Positions 11,901 to 23,877 of a DNA stretch of 64,000 nucleotides are shown here, one piece after another. Below the pieces are notes generated by a model. The model did not search any database and had not been told where the DNA came from. It was given only the letters and a program-made list of their open reading frames with translations. Position numbers and translations under genes: made by a program. Numbering within the stretch: the stretch's first letter is position 1; each line of letters opens with the position of its first letter. The DNA is from Rhodocollybia butyracea (taxonomy: Eukaryota > Basidiomycota > Agaricomycetes > Agaricales > Omphalotaceae), in contig JADNRY010000004.1 of NCBI GenBank assembly GCA_015501585.1, forward strand, positions 620,001 to 684,000. Reading direction: 5' to 3'.

Positions 11901-12488
11901 GTGGTAAGATAAGGCTGTATTCCCAGGCTGCTGGCTCGGGAGCTTATAGCTGAGGTAATGCTATTTTCTTCTTCTCTGCGCACCTGTGCTCTTCTTTATT
12001 ATTTCCCTCGTTTCACTTTGCGGTGTGAAGTTTTCGTTGTTTTCGCTTTTTACCTGTTGTTCTGTGTTTATTCTCAATTTTGTTATCATCTGTTCCTGTT
12101 TCTTTCGCTGTTAGTCTACGTTATACCTCCTATGTAATCTGCGTATCCTGTATCATCCTCCTTAATTCCGCGTTTTCCCTGTAATTTACTTATCCCTTTT
12201 GGCAAACGAATGATGTTCGTCTACCGTACTTACCACCGCCTACTACTAAATTATGAGTCTAACTTGTTTGTCATTGTTTGTCTATCGTTACGTATATTGC
12301 CAAGTAACCAGAATCCCGCCAGAATCCCAGCAACTATATTGTTGGCTGACTTCTATTAAAAGGCATCCGCATATAAGGTTAGTCTCGCACGCCAGAATTC
12401 TCAAGTGAAGAAGATTGTTCACTCATATATAAGTTATGAATATACTTACTGTAAACTTTTTCTTCCGTTCTCTCTCTGGCGTTGGATA
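11901..12488. other. LRR 3' flank and P450 promoter
   Basis: T-rich sequence with no coding potential. A TATA-like stretch (AAAAGGCATCCGCATATAAGG) lies about 110-130 bp upstream of the P450 ATG. The second P450 copy has related upstream sequence (GTATAAAAGG near 17843), supporting a shared promoter in the duplicated block. Confidence 0.4.
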
Positions 12489-14675
12489 ATGATTTCGCTC
12501 ACTGTCGCAGTCCTACTGGTTGTGGTCACAGCCTATCTTTACTATCGCTATAATACCTTGTCTAGCCCTCTGTTCCCTCCCGGTCCTCGTAAGAGCTGGC
12601 TCACAGGAAACACGCTCAATATCCCGCTTACCACGCCGTGGATAACGTATGCAAACTGGGCAAGGCAATATGGTACGTAGACATATCAGTGGTAACATAG
12701 CCTTACCAAGTTCTATCTCCAGGCAAATTTATGGGCCTTCGAATCTCTGGGGAAGGTGATGTCGTGATTATAAACAGCTTGGATGCTGCCCGGGATCTTC
12801 TGGAGCGTCGAGCGCAGATTTATTCGGACAGACCTTTTTCAACAATGGATGACTTGTGAGTAGAAATCTCTATCATGGACCTCCTTCCTTAAAGCTGGAC
12901 ATAACCTCTACCTAGAGGAGGATGGCATTTTAATGTCGGTTAGTTAATGATAGTACTACCATTTCATCTGATCTTAGATACCTTTCAGGTGCAATGCCCT
13001 ACGGCGATAGATGGCGCAAGCACCGCAGACTATTTCAACAAAGCTTCCGCCCAGCCGCAATTCAAAATTTCCAGCCAACCCAAAGACGCAAAATCCACGA
13101 TCTTGTCGTTAATCTAGTCAATGGTCCCGATGAGTATGAAAAGCACGTTGGCGCGTATGTCGACCAGGATTATAAGTATAGATACATGTACACTTACCGA
13201 TGATTAGGGCGATGGGAGCTATCATCATGTCAACTATATATGGACACGATAAATTGCAAAAGAACGATCCATTTATCGAAACGGCCGAGAAGGCCTCCCA
13301 AATGCGCGGTCTTTTTCCTCATTCCGGGGAAGTTCCCTGTCAGTCACCTTCCTTTCGCAAGGCACTTTCCCTCGTGGCTGCCTGGGTGTGATTTTCAGCG
13401 GTATGCCCAAATGTGTCGAGGGTACACTAGAGCAACCCAAGATGAACCCTTTAAATTCGCATTAGAGCAAACGAAAGTAGGATCCGATGCTGTGTATGAA
13501 CAATTGAGGAGACTTAAAATCAATGATAGCGGAACAATGCGTCGTCTCTAGTGGCAGGCCTTGTTGAACAACTTGATCCCCAAGACCCCAGTTACGCCGG
13601 CAACCTTGAGCGAATTCGAAACGTGGCAGCCACAATTTATCTTGGTATGTGGCTTTCAGCCTGGCAATGGATTCACTGACCCTTTCTTAAAGCGGGCAGC
13701 AGTACCGTGAGCTTTCTTTCAATGTTCAACAACAGCTCGAAGCTTTCAACTAACGTGTGTGTAGTCGAAATCGGTCATTTTAACCTTTATGTTAGCGATG
13801 ACGTTGAATCCCCTTGCTCAAGCCAAGGCGCAAGAGGAGATTGACCGTGTGATAGGTACGCAACGGCTTCCAGATTTTACGGACCGCAAACGTTTGTCGT
13901 ATGTGGAAGCGGTGTATCGGGAAACGGCGAGATGGTACCCAGCAGTTCCCCTCGGTATGTCAAATAACTCAACCCCCTACAATAAGCAACTGAGATGATC
14001 GTGTACTGATACTACTATGGATAGGAACTCCCCGGAGAGCTGTACAGACAGATATGTATGATGGGTATTGTATTCCTGAAGGTGAGTGGTGATTCGATGT
14101 TTTTCTGGTGCCTGCTCTAATCTTGGTAGGGACAACGATGTATCCTAATATTTGGTGAGGATATTGATCTAAGCTTGCATTGAGCCAAGTTTCAAGTTTG
14201 AAATACTCCCTCATAGGGCGATATCTCGTGACGAGACGAGATTTGAAGATCCCGACTGTTTCAAGCCAGAGAGGTTTCTTGATTCGGGAGGTCCTTTTGC
14301 TAGTATTAATGATATGTTGCTCTTTGGCTTCGGGCGAAGGTGCGACCAAACTATAAAAATATGTCATCAACCTTTCACTTCCTATCTGTTTTTCTGTTCC
14401 TTTGTAGGGTGTGCCCAGGCCGCCATATGGCCGATGCGCAAGTATGGATGGCAATAGTGTCTATCCTTGCAACTCTCAAGATCGAAAAAGGCAAAGACAC
14501 AAAAGGGAACGATGTCCAACTCGGGGTCGACTACACGGACACACTCATTTGGTAAGGCTTTCATTATTGGAGTGGGCTGCCAGCCCTAATCAAACAAACT
14601 AGTCACCCGAAGCATTTTCAATGCTCCATTACACCACGCATGCCCCAATACATGCTCATTTCTTCGGCCCAATAA
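12489..14675 (+). CDS. Cytochrome P450, copy 1 (one-base frameshift)
   Basis: Twelve or more short exons. The N-terminus is a membrane anchor (VAVLLVVVTAYLYYRY) followed by the proline-rich PLFPPGPR. Then come MPYGDRWRKHRRLFQQSF (helix C region), the I-helix AGSST, the K-helix ETARW (ExxR), the PERF-like FKPERF and the haem loop FGFGRRVCPGRH with the thiolate Cys. It resembles the O-methylsterigmatocystin oxidoreductase-like P450s common in agarics, so an ER monooxygenase of secondary or xenobiotic metabolism. The last exon, 14603-14675, ends MLISSAQ. The T run at 13312-13316 has five T where copy 2 has four. The extra T shifts frame before IPGKFPVSHLPF, so the gene is either mutated or misread there. 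An intron at about 13485-13530 removes apparent stops. Confidence 0.82.
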
Positions 14676-15353
14676 TTCTAGATACTATGTACCAATTATA
14701 TTCCTCCTCGCTTTACTCAGTACGATGACGTCGGATCTCAGTCGACTTCTCTATTAATCCATTATGAGTCCTTTCATCATCCTACAGCTTGGCCCTTTGA
14801 CCTCGGCTAGATCGACAGTCCTCGCATCTCCTCGCATACATGTAGACCAACTGATGGTCTATCATTGTTCTATTCTGGTCACTGCAAATTCTATACTCCG
14901 GCTTAGCATAAGTAAGCCATAGGGTATAGTATCTCATCAGGTTGCTGGAAGATGTTCTTCCGCCACAATGCTCTTCAATCAGAACCGCGAATCATTTCTA
15001 GGAGAGCCTAGGAACCAACTTTTACTTTACAGCCATATCTGCACAACCCCTTACAACCCCCGCTTTACGTGTCAGATTTTCAGTCAAAAGCCTTAAGTCC
15101 ATGTAAAATCCATCTAAACCAGGAGCGAGTCAGATGGCAAACTTTGTGTTCCCGCCAAGGACGCGCTCAGTAAATCTTGAGTCTAAGCCTATGCGCGAAA
15201 CAACGTTTGCGTTCTGTTACCGAAATCGTCACCTAAGAAACAATGGGTGATGTTCTGCGGATCGTCCCTCCGCTTTCCATGTACTGCCCACTTCTTACGC
15301 AGAGCTATTGATGGAGGGAAGATGTAAGTATGGCGGAACATACTACGCCTTTC
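14676..15353. other. Duplicated 3' flank with a locally inverted segment
   Basis: No gene. The sequence aligns with the flank of the second P450 (20070-20815). About 15095-15275 matches 20570-20740 only as the reverse complement, whereas both sides (CCCCGCTTTAC and the CTTCTTACGCAGAGC region) align directly. A 71-residue minus-strand frame at 15189-15404 crosses this segment and is not supported as a gene. Confidence 0.5.
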
Positions 15354-15445
15354 GGCAAATGCAGTCCCCACAAACTTTACATAAGCATTGCATAACGCTC
15401 TCACAGCAATTAGCCGATATATTTGGGCTACATCTTCAATGAAAC

Positions 15446-15520
15446 GTACTGCTTTAGTGTAGTGGTTATCGCGTCACACTTGTTGTAATAAGCTTGAGGC
15501 TCGCTGTTCAATTTTCGCTT
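15446..15520 (+). other. tRNA-like sequence (degenerate, Val-like)
   Basis: GCTTTAGTGTAGTGGTTATC resembles the 5' half of a fungal tRNA-Val, including a good A-box (TAGTGTAGTGG) and a recognisable D arm. The anticodon stem does not pair and the T arm (GTTCAATTTTC) is only a loose B-box, so a working tRNA is unlikely. A tRNA-derived promoter head of a SINE-like element, or a tRNA pseudogene, fits better. Confidence 0.35.
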
Positions 15521-15569
15521 TTGGCAATTTTTTTTCTCCGTTATACAACTTTGCTAGCTAGCCGCTAGC

Positions 15570-15775
15570 GTTAGGTTAGGTTAGGTTAGGTCAGGTTAGG
15601 CGTTAGGGTTTTTACGCCCGCGCGCAGCGCGGGTTGTTTAGGGTTCGGGGTTGGGTCAGTTAGGGTTCGGGGCTGGGTCAGTTAGGGTTCGGGGTTAGTT
15701 GGTTAGGGTTCGGGCTAGGTTTAGGGTTAGGCGGGGGTCCGGGGGCAGCGCCCCGCTTTAGCGTTAGGGTTGAGA
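15570..15775 (+). repeat. Telomere-like G-rich tandem repeats
   Basis: Starts with several TTAGG units (GTTAGGTTAGGTTAGG), continues with longer units of the form TTAGGGTTCGGGG..GGTCAG repeated about four times, and ends with GCGGGGGTCCGGGGGCAGCG. The TTAGGG core matches the fungal telomere repeat, but the block is interstitial and sits inside the inverted-repeat element. A short GGTTAGGTTAGGTTAGG block also occurs near 31285. Confidence 0.6.
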
Positions 15776-15899
15776 ATATATACCAGGCCGGAGGCCTCTC
15801 AGTTTAGATTAACAGCCTGAGCGTGCAATTAAGCGCCAGGATCATAGCCACGGATTGTTATGTAACGCTTATGTAAAGTTTGTGGGGACTGCATTCGCC

Positions 15900-17028
15900 A
15901 ACTTTCGTACTTAGAATTACAGTAATTACCGGCCCGGACTCATGGCCTTATTTAGATAACCTATTCTTATTCCCTCTTACCTTACTTTACCTTACTACCA
16001 CTAACGAGTAGTCATAGATCAAAGCCCGTTCCTATCATTCAGTGTGATTTAGTGAGGCTACATCCAGCAGCCTTTCAGAAGAGTCTTGAAGATTACGATC
16101 AGTCAGAATCAATTACCCATCGAAGCTCTTATCTTCGACGACCAAGGAGTACAAGGGCAAAAAGTCTGAAGAGTAAATCTAGTAGGTGACTACTAAGGCT
16201 CTGTTGTGGAACTACTTATCTCCATGTCACTCTCTTTTATTTAGAGCATTCATTTATTCAGATACCCAGACCTACTCCTCGACGATGTCGGGCCTGGTGA
16301 CTATATGTAGAGTAACCTATATTGTGGTCCAACTACTAAACTATAGCCTTAGCATCGAGTTTGGATAGGGTAAGTAAGTCAGCCAGAGAGAAGGGGGACT
16401 GGCTACATTGTGCATAGTACTGCGGACAACCATAATAATGCACTGCAGTTGAGATTCTTGAGCTTGAAGACCAGCTCATCTTCAATTTGAAATCCTGCCA
16501 CTCAAGGTCAAAGCGACTCATAGCAATCTAGCCAGATCGGACCGGTTTTCGATCGGCGAGCTTTTATTCGCGGCATTCCCAGCTCACAACAGCCGAAGCT
16601 AGCTTTCCATGAACGTCTCACACATACCGCTCCTGTTTCCGTAGAAGAGGGAAATTATAGTTGTCTCTATGCAAGTACTTAGATGAATTTGATAGACTGT
16701 CCTCTCAAATTCCGAAAGGTCTTCAATTTGAAGCTCGAACACCCGGAATATCAAAGTTGAATACTGCTCTGGCATATTCTCGTCAGCGCGCTTCTACTGT
16801 CCAGAAACGCGGAGAGATTGTCAACGAATGAACTCGCTTCGCATGCGTTCAGTTGAGTGGAAGCATATCCAGAATGCAAACTGAATCCGTAAAACAACGA
16901 CTAGTAAGCATGTTAAACGTCATGGGACGGGCCAGGACAAATATACTCTGAATTTTCGCCCTAACCTAATCCGAGCCATGATCATCAAAAAAGACAACCG
17001 CCATTATGGGTAGTAATAGATTGCCATT
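15900..17028. other. Duplicated non-coding DNA
   Basis: No gene. From about 16080 this aligns with about 20830-21650: both share ATCAGTC, CCCATCGAAG and GAGTACAAGGGCAAAA blocks, then similar sequence up to ACGCGGAGAG- or AAGCGGAGAG-containing stretches. This defines the 3' side of the segmental duplication. Confidence 0.45.
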
Positions 17029-17540
17029 ATGGCCAATCCCCATTACTTGTCATTGACAGAGACCCTTGACCAGGCTTTGTCAACAATAGATAACTTTGAA
17101 AATGAAGTTGAAACGTTGGTTGTTTGTGGGTTGAACTGGCCCGCACGCATTTGGCTAACACTTCGACTAAAACCATTTCATGGACCTGTTATTGGCACTG
17201 AAACGTCTAAGGGATATGGAAGTTCAGAGACTGAATAGAATGATGCCTGGTATTACACTAGCAAAGCTGGGACAATGGAGAACACTCCCCAGTATGACCA
17301 CTGGGACATCCTTCTGACGGGGCTGGAATACTGTTGTCATTATGCAGTCTTGACTCTTCCTCATAGTTTGCTTTTGTCCAGGAGACCATAACGAACTGGC
17401 GGTAGGAGAACGAGTGGGACAGTTCTCAGGCTGCTCGAGGCGAGAGCGGCTGGGTGATGTCATCCTCGCACGTTGGTTCGTGTCACTTCGACGCGTAAAC
17501 TTTCGTTGTGGTGTTATTCTCATTGTCAATTCTGGTATGT
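17029..17540 (+). pseudogene. Decayed copy of the LRR gene 3' region
   Basis: GGACCTGTTATTGGCACTGA near 17180 matches the LRR gene near 10704, and the stretch around 17400-17470 matches its 3' end and trailer near 11885-11940. Most of the LRR exons between these points are deleted, and the remaining frames are broken (stop soon after PVIGTETSKGYGSSETE). The first part (17029-17170) stays open for 69 codons and aligns with the intron and exon around 10640-10700, so it has no independent coding support. Confidence 0.65.
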
Positions 17541-17893
17541 ATTTGTTTTTCGGTTTCTCAATTTAACGCCGTTGACAATAACTTGTAAACTGCGTACGTA
17601 CTATACCGTATCGTCCCCCATGTTTTTCCGCTAATTACTTCGCTAATTACTTATCTCCTTTTAGCAAGCTAATGATCCTATAGTGTAATCGATATTGTTC
17701 ATGTTCGTCTTCAAATTTACTGAACTTTTTGTTGGAGCCAGTGTGTGAGTACTTCTAAAGTAATGGGTAAAGTTTCTACCGTGTCACACCACCCCTCAAG
17801 GTTATTGTTAACTGGCTTCTATTAATTCATCTCCATAAATAGTGTATAAAAGGTTCTTGATATTTTCTCTTCCGTTCTTTCTGACGTTGGACA
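17541..17893. other. P450 copy 2 promoter remnant
   Basis: T-rich sequence paralogous to 11940-12488, including a TATA-like GTATAAAAGG near 17843. No gene. Confidence 0.4.
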
Positions 17894-20069
17894 ATGACTT
17901 CTTCCACTGTTGCAGTCCTACTGGTTGTGGTTACAGCCTATCTTTACTATCGTTATAATACCTTGTCTAGCCCTCTGTTCCCTCCTGTCCTCGTAAGAGC
18001 TTGCTGACAGGAAACACGCTCGATATCCCGCTTACCACGCCGTGGATAACGTATACAAACTGGGCAAGGCAATATGGTACGTAGAGATATTAGTCGAACA
18101 TCGAACATAGCGGCACTAAGTATGATTCTAGGCAATCTTATGGGCCTTCGAATCTCTGGCGAAGGAGATGTCGTGATTATAAACAGTTTGGATGCTGCCC
18201 GGGATCTTCTGGAGCGTCGAGCGCAAATTTATTCGGACAGACCTTTTTCGACAATGGATGACTTGTGAGTAGAGATCTCAATTATCGATCTTCTCCTCAA
18301 AAGTTGGACATAACCTCTACCTAGGGGAGGATGGCATTTCAATGTTGGTTGGTGATTTTGATCCTGGTACTATCATTTCATCACGATCTTAGATACGTTT
18401 TAGGTTCAATGCCTTACAGCGATGGTTGGCGTAAGCACCGTAGACTATTCCAACAAAACTTTCGCCCGATTGCAGTTCAAAATTTCCAACAAACACAAAG
18501 ACGCAAAATTCACGATCTTGTCGTTAATCTAGTCAATGGTCCCGATGAGTATGAAAAGCACGTTGGCGCGTATGTCTACTAGGATTATAAGTATAAATGC
18601 ATGTACGCTTACCGATGGTTAGGGCAATGGGAGCTATCGTCATGTCGACCGTATACGGACACGATAAATTGCAAAAGAACGATCCATTCATCGAAACGGC
18701 CGAGAAAGTCTCCCAAATGCGCGGTCTTTTCCTCATTCCGGGAAGTTCCCTGTCAGTCACCTCCCTTTTGCAAGCATTTTCCCTCGTGGCTGCCTGGGTG
18801 CGATTTTCAGCGGACTGCTCAAATGTGTCGAGGGTACACCAGAGCAACTCAAGATGAACCCTTTAAATTCGCATTAGAGCAAACGAAAGTAGGATCCGAT
18901 GCTGTGTATGAACAATTGAGGAGACTTAATATCAATGATAGCGGAACAGTGCGTCGTCCCTAGTGGCAAGCCTTGTTGAACGACTTGGTCCCCAAGACCC
19001 CGAATACACCAGCGAGCTTGAACGAATCCGAAACGTCGCAGCAACAGTTTATCTTGGTAAGTGGTAATAAACACGTCGGTGGATTCTCTGACAGTTTTTT
19101 TTAAAGCGGGGAGTGGTACCGTGAGCTTTCTTTTAATGTTCAAGACAAACTGTTTTCAACTAACACGTGTGTGTAGTCGAAATCGGTTATTTTAACCTTT
19201 ATTTTGGCGATGACATTGAATCCCCTTGCTCAAGCCAAAGCACAAGAAGAGATTGACCGTGTGATAGGTACGCAACGACTCCCGGACTTTACCGACCGCA
19301 AAGATTTGCCATATGTGGAAGCGGTGTACCGAGAAACGGCGAGATGGTACCCAACTGTTCCCCTCGGTATGTCAAATAACTCAACTCCCTACAATAAGCA
19401 ACTGAGATGATGTGTGCTGATATCATTGTCGATAGGAACTCCGCGCAGAGTTGTACAGACAGATATGTATGATGGATATAGTATTCCGGAAGGTGAGTGG
19501 TGATTTGCTGTTTTTCTGGTGCCTGCTCTAAATTTTGTAGGACAACGATCTACCCTAATATTTGGTGAGGATATTGTCCTAAGTTTGCGTCGAATTAATT
19601 TAAACCCTCTCTCATAGGGCGATTTCTCGTGATGAGACAAGATTTGAAGATCCCGACTGTTTCAAGCCAGAGAGGTTCCTTAACTCGGGGGTCCTCCCAC
19701 TGGTATCAATGACATGTTGCTATTTGGCTTCGGACGAAGGTGCGGTTAAACTCAAAAATATGACACCAATCTTTTCATTTCGCATCTGCTCTTCTTTAGG
19801 GTGTGCCCAGGGCGCTACATGGCCGATGCGCAAGTGTGGATGTCAATGGTGTCCATCCTTGCAACTCTCAAGATCGAGAAAGGCAAAGACGCAAAAGGGA
19901 ACGATGTCCACGTTGGGGTCGACTACACAGACGCACTCATTTGGTAAGGCTTTCATTATCGAACTCGGCTGCGAGCTCTAATCGAATAAACTAGTCACCC
20001 GAAACATTTCCAATGCTCTATTACACCACGCATGCCCAATATACGCTCATTTCTTCGGAAGCTCAGTAA
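17894..20069 (+). pseudogene. Cytochrome P450, copy 2 (pseudogene)
   Basis: Colinear with P450 copy 1 from the anchor (ATG 17894) to the last exon (TAA at 20067), including shared introns and the haem-loop exon, where GRHM is changed to GRYM (CPGRYMADAQVW). Several one-base losses relative to copy 1 break the frame: in the PPG(P)R hinge near 17985, at the GGG run 18740-18742, near 18770, at the exon start near 19542 and near 19690. The AGSST motif reads AGSGT. The lesions are spread through the gene and differ from the single extra T of copy 1, so duplication preceded decay. Confidence 0.8.
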
Positions 20070-21850
20070 TTCTAGTCTCTTGATTATGTATGCACAAATT
20101 ATAAGCACTGAAATTCGCGAGAAGGAAGGAAACTCGCTTCATGCAGTACGATAACGTCGGATTTCTCTTGGAAAAAGGCCGTTGTCGATTTCTCCATTAA
20201 TCTATTACGAGTGCACTTATCCTATGTACCACTTGGCCCTTTGGCCTCCGCTAGATCGACAGTTCTCGCATAGATCAATTGATGGTCTCAACAAATCACT
20301 GTTCTTTTCTAGTCACACCGCAAAATTATATATTCCGGCTTAGCAGAAATAAACCGTATGGTATAAGCATTGCATCAGCTCGCTAAAAGATGTTCTCTTG
20401 ACACAGGGCCGTCCAATCAGCACCGCGAAATCCTGACATATTTTAGGAGAGCCTGGAAACCAACTTTACGCCTTACAGCCAGGGAATAAAGCATGGTGAG
20501 TGGAGATATCATATAGGAGAGATAGATTACTCTGTCACGCCCAGATTCCGATCAGTAACCCCCGCTTTACATGATAGGGACGATCCGGCAGAACATCAAC
20601 GAGTAAGTGTGTCTTGGGCAGACACGTTGTTTCTCTCATAGACCCAGCGAGGCTTGCTGAGAGCGTCTTTTGCGGGAACACAAAGCTTATTTTACTGGTA
20701 TCTGACTCGCGCCCTGTCTAGATAGATTTTACATGGAGCCTAGAGGGGATTTCCACTGAGAATATCTCCGCCTGGCATGCACTACTTCCTACACAGAGCT
20801 GCTGCTGATGTGATCAATGAAAGGAGGAATCTTGAAGATCATGATCAGTCCCCAGAATTGATAGCCCATCGAAGTTCTCATCTTCGGTGACCAGAGTACA
20901 AGGGCAAAATCAGAAGAGTAAGTCTAGTAGTAGGTTTTGTTGCGGAGCCATCTACGAGTCACCTACTACTATTGAGTATTCAAACATCTTGCATTTTCTT
21001 TTCGGTGATGTCGGACCTCGTAAGTATGTAGGGTACTACTAGAGTAGCCTTTATTGTGGTCAAATTGTGGTCTAACTATAGCAACGCTAGCCACAGGAGG
21101 GCCGGGACTCACGAATTTTGCGTGCAGTAATAGCCATAATAATGCGTTGCAACTGAGATTCCTGAGCTGGAGAAAAGCTCTTACTCAATTTGAATTCCCC
21201 AAAGTCCCCAAAGTCAAAGCGACTCATAGCAATCTAGCCGGGTCGGGCCGGCACCGGCGGCATTTTCTTTCATCGAAATCGATTGGTCATTGGTGAGCTT
21301 TTTATTGCGCGTTCATTCCTCACAAGAGCCAAAGCTACTAGTAGCTTTTCCGTTAATCAATCGTATATGTCGCTCCTATTCTCTTGTTTCTCCAGAGGGA
21401 AAATACCTATGCATCCTCCAAGTACTTTATTGTCTTCCTGTGGGTATTTCGGATGGAGCTGTCCTCTCAAATTCTGATCTTTCTGACTTGAAGCTTGAGT
21501 ACTCGGGGTGTTCAAGTCGGATACGGCTCCGCCATAATCTCGGCAGTGCTCCGCTTCTATTTCTCAAAAAAAGCGGAGAGTTCCTCAGCGAAGAACAGTC
21601 ATGGATTCGTTTGTCAATGGAAAGTGGTTCTTTCTAGGATCACTTTACGCGTGTTCGATCGGAAGGTCCGTGTTCAGAACGGAAAATGGAACAACGACTG
21701 ATAAAGTGTGTTGGACGCCTGAGCGCTGAGCGCTGAGCTTCGAAACTGGGGATAATACGATCACCGTGAGGCGGTTTCGGCGGAAGGCTTGAGAATATAT
21801 CAAATCACTGCGTTGCCCAACTTTAAGCGAGGCACTGAGCATAGGTTTGT
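20070..21850. repeat. 3' flank of duplicated block, copy 2
   Basis: Paralogous to 14676-17000 without the inverted-repeat element. It includes the locally inverted segment at about 20570-20740. Open frames at 21054-21701 overlap one another in different frames and have no family support. The right end holds the small palindromic tandem GAGCGCTGAGCGCTGAGC (about 21720), which recurs near 25695 and, weaker, near 41425. Confidence 0.5.
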
Positions 21851-22035
21851 TCAAATGATCACTGTAGGTCCAACTCCACGTGGTAACGAAAAGGTAACAT
21901 TGTACGTTACTACACTACGAACCTGACAACTTTTTTCTTTGTACTCTCATAGAGGAAATGGCGCTTTCGTTATTTCTCTTATATCTACCACTCTTTTCAA
22001 CCTAAATTGCCTTAATCTTTTTCTTTGCTCCTACT

Positions 22036-23348
22036 ATGTCTGTTTATTCGCGTTCCACTGGACAGTTGCCGTTCATTCCATTACCTGAATGTGGCGTAGA
22101 TGATTCTGAAATGTCAGGAGCCTCTTTCGAACTCCTCGCCGATCCCATTCCAAACAATCGGCGAGATGCTGGAGAGTCGTCAATGTTTTCGACTTTGGAT
22201 AGAGTACCGGAACAACTCGGTATGATTGTTTCGTAACCTCATTTACATTGTACTGACCTATACTTATCATCTAGTACGCTCGAACTCGGTGCTTATTTCC
22301 TCATCGTTTGCTGTGATGCTCTTGAGCTGATGATATTATTCTCAAGTTCCCCGCTGGCGCCTTCGGTGTCAGATCTCATATGACTGCGAATCCGTACCCA
22401 AGTCTGAGTCTGGCCAACGGTCATTACGTCTCTGAACCTTACGACACCTCTGAAAATCCACCACCCGAATCAATTTTCATCTCTGATCTGGAAACTCTTC
22501 ATCCTATAACTAGGACCATTCCTCGTTCAACCTCCTTGCCGTCTTCAGCTATGAATACTCAACAGAATCCCGATAATTATGGCTACAATCCTCTCCTGCA
22601 TAATCTAGTCAGTCGTTTCCTTTTCACTTCCAAGATCGTCTCTGATTCATCTCACGTTGCAGCATTACATTCCTATCGACTATACAGAGTTTCCTCATTT
22701 TAGGCTCACTTCGGATTTCTCCTCACAACAAAATATGCCAGAAGAATATCAAAACGACTTGTATCTACCTGCATCTCCACTTCCATATGCCGACGACTCC
22801 TCTCCACCCTTCTCCTCCTCCTCAGCCAGTTACTCTGTGGCACCAGCCGTCCAGAACGATCTCCGCGTTCCTATCACGTATACCCCGTACAACTCTAGCG
22901 AAATTAAATCTCAGCCAAGTTGGGGGTCGCAGTTTAACGATAGTGGAATGAACTCTCCGTCTGAACTCTACGATTTCAGTGTAGGCTATGCTCCTCTCCA
23001 AGGCCCTCGCTCTACGGATTCTCATTTCCATCTACCCGACCCGCAATATGTTTCTGCGGCGGTGGACGCCGGACTCACACGTCTTAACGATGTGCCGAAG
23101 AAGCAGACCCTTGCCTGTCACTTTTGTAGAGAGCGAAAGATCGCGTGTGGTCGGCCAGTGCCTGGAAGTTTAGAATCAACTTGCAAGTGAGAGACATCTT
23201 ATCATTTCACGCTGCCGCGATCTGAACCTATGTTATTTTTAGTCAATGTGCCAGGAGGAACTTGATATGCACGTACCCCACCGAGTCGCGTCGAGGGCAA
23301 CATAAGCGTAAAATGCAGAAGCCTCGTGACCTCAGGCTAGCACCGTAG
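22036..23348 (+). CDS. Zn2Cys6 transcription factor, C-terminal zinc cluster
   Basis: About five exons. The N-terminal part is Ser/Pro-rich and acidic (MSVYSRSTGQLPFIPLPECG onward), with no fixed fold seen. Exon joins supported by frame include the intron 22219-22274 region, the intron ending before FPAGAFGVRSHMTANP, and the one ending before LHYIPIDYTEFPHFR. The zinc cluster spans the last intron (about 23188-23242): ACHFCRERKIACGRP then CNQCARRNLICTY, giving the six cysteines, followed by the basic linker ESRRGQHKRK and an early stop at 23346. In agarics this type with a near-C-terminal cluster is common. It should bind CGG-type DNA sites in the nucleus; target genes are not readable. No lesion seen. 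Confidence 0.8.
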
Positions 23349-23877
23349 TATGTGCTACTCAAGAGTCTTCTTTCTTCTCATTCGTATGTATATAATTACA
23401 CGGACTTTCTCAAGACTTTCTCTCTTTACCTGCCCTGTAGGGCCAATCTTGTATCATATAGTCTTCAGCTCACCGTCTGTATTCTTCCTGCCTTGGTGGC
23501 ATATTTGCTGTATATATACTTTGACAATCCCACGTTTTTGCACATACTTTGGGCGCTGACAGCAGAACTCGGATTGCATCGCAGCTTGTGATACTTGACT
23601 CGAACTCTTCGCAAGCGAATCGGAAGTACCTCGTCGGAGCCCTGGAGCTCATCATGACTCGAGTAGTCTCAACGTTTACTCATTTCAAATCATTAGCACG
23701 ACTTTATAGACTGGGAATCACGAACAGTTTCTCCAAAAACCTCAGCTCGCACCCTCCCTCGTCTAACAGGATTAAAAGATGACCAGGTCCTCAAAGAGCC
23801 AAAATAGTCCTCAAGTCGTGAAGAAAGTGAATTATCCAATAGTAATACCGATGTGTATTATCTGACTCTTGAGCTTG
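23349..23877. other. Intergenic, no gene seen
   Basis: Overlapping open frames at 23350-23591 are rich in Leu/Phe but have no start context or splice-supported extension. I see no supported feature. Confidence 0.35.

Larger units (their letters stand above)
15354..15899. mobile_element. Inverted-repeat element, non-coding
   Basis: Two arms of about 42 bp, at 15354-15395 and 15858-15899, are near-perfect reverse complements; both contain GCAGTCCCCACAAACTTTAC or its complement. Between them lie a tRNA-like sequence and a block of TTAGG/TTAGGGTTCGGGG repeats, but no protein frame. The paralogous flank of P450 copy 2 goes from the CAGAGCTGCTGCTG region straight to AATCTTGAAGATCATGATCAG, so roughly 750 bp including this element is missing there. 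That supports insertion into copy 1 after duplication. It is likely a non-autonomous element; no superfamily is assigned because no clean target-site duplication was found. Confidence 0.55.

Noticed and set aside
13485..13555. Premature stop in P450 copy 1 after GTMRRL
   Set aside because: A GT-AG intron (donor GTGTAT, acceptor GATAG) removes it and restores RNNASSLVAGLVEQ in frame; both copies share it.
15446..15520. Functional tRNA-Val
   Set aside because: The A-box is good but the anticodon stem and T arm do not pair, so I report only a tRNA-like sequence.
15570..15775. Chromosome end (true telomere)
   Set aside because: Normal gene-bearing sequence continues on both sides and the repeats are irregular, so this is interstitial.
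17029..17238. Independent gene starting MANPHYLSLTETLDQ
   Set aside because: Its later part aligns with the LRR gene's exon/intron region in a decayed copy; no other exons exist.
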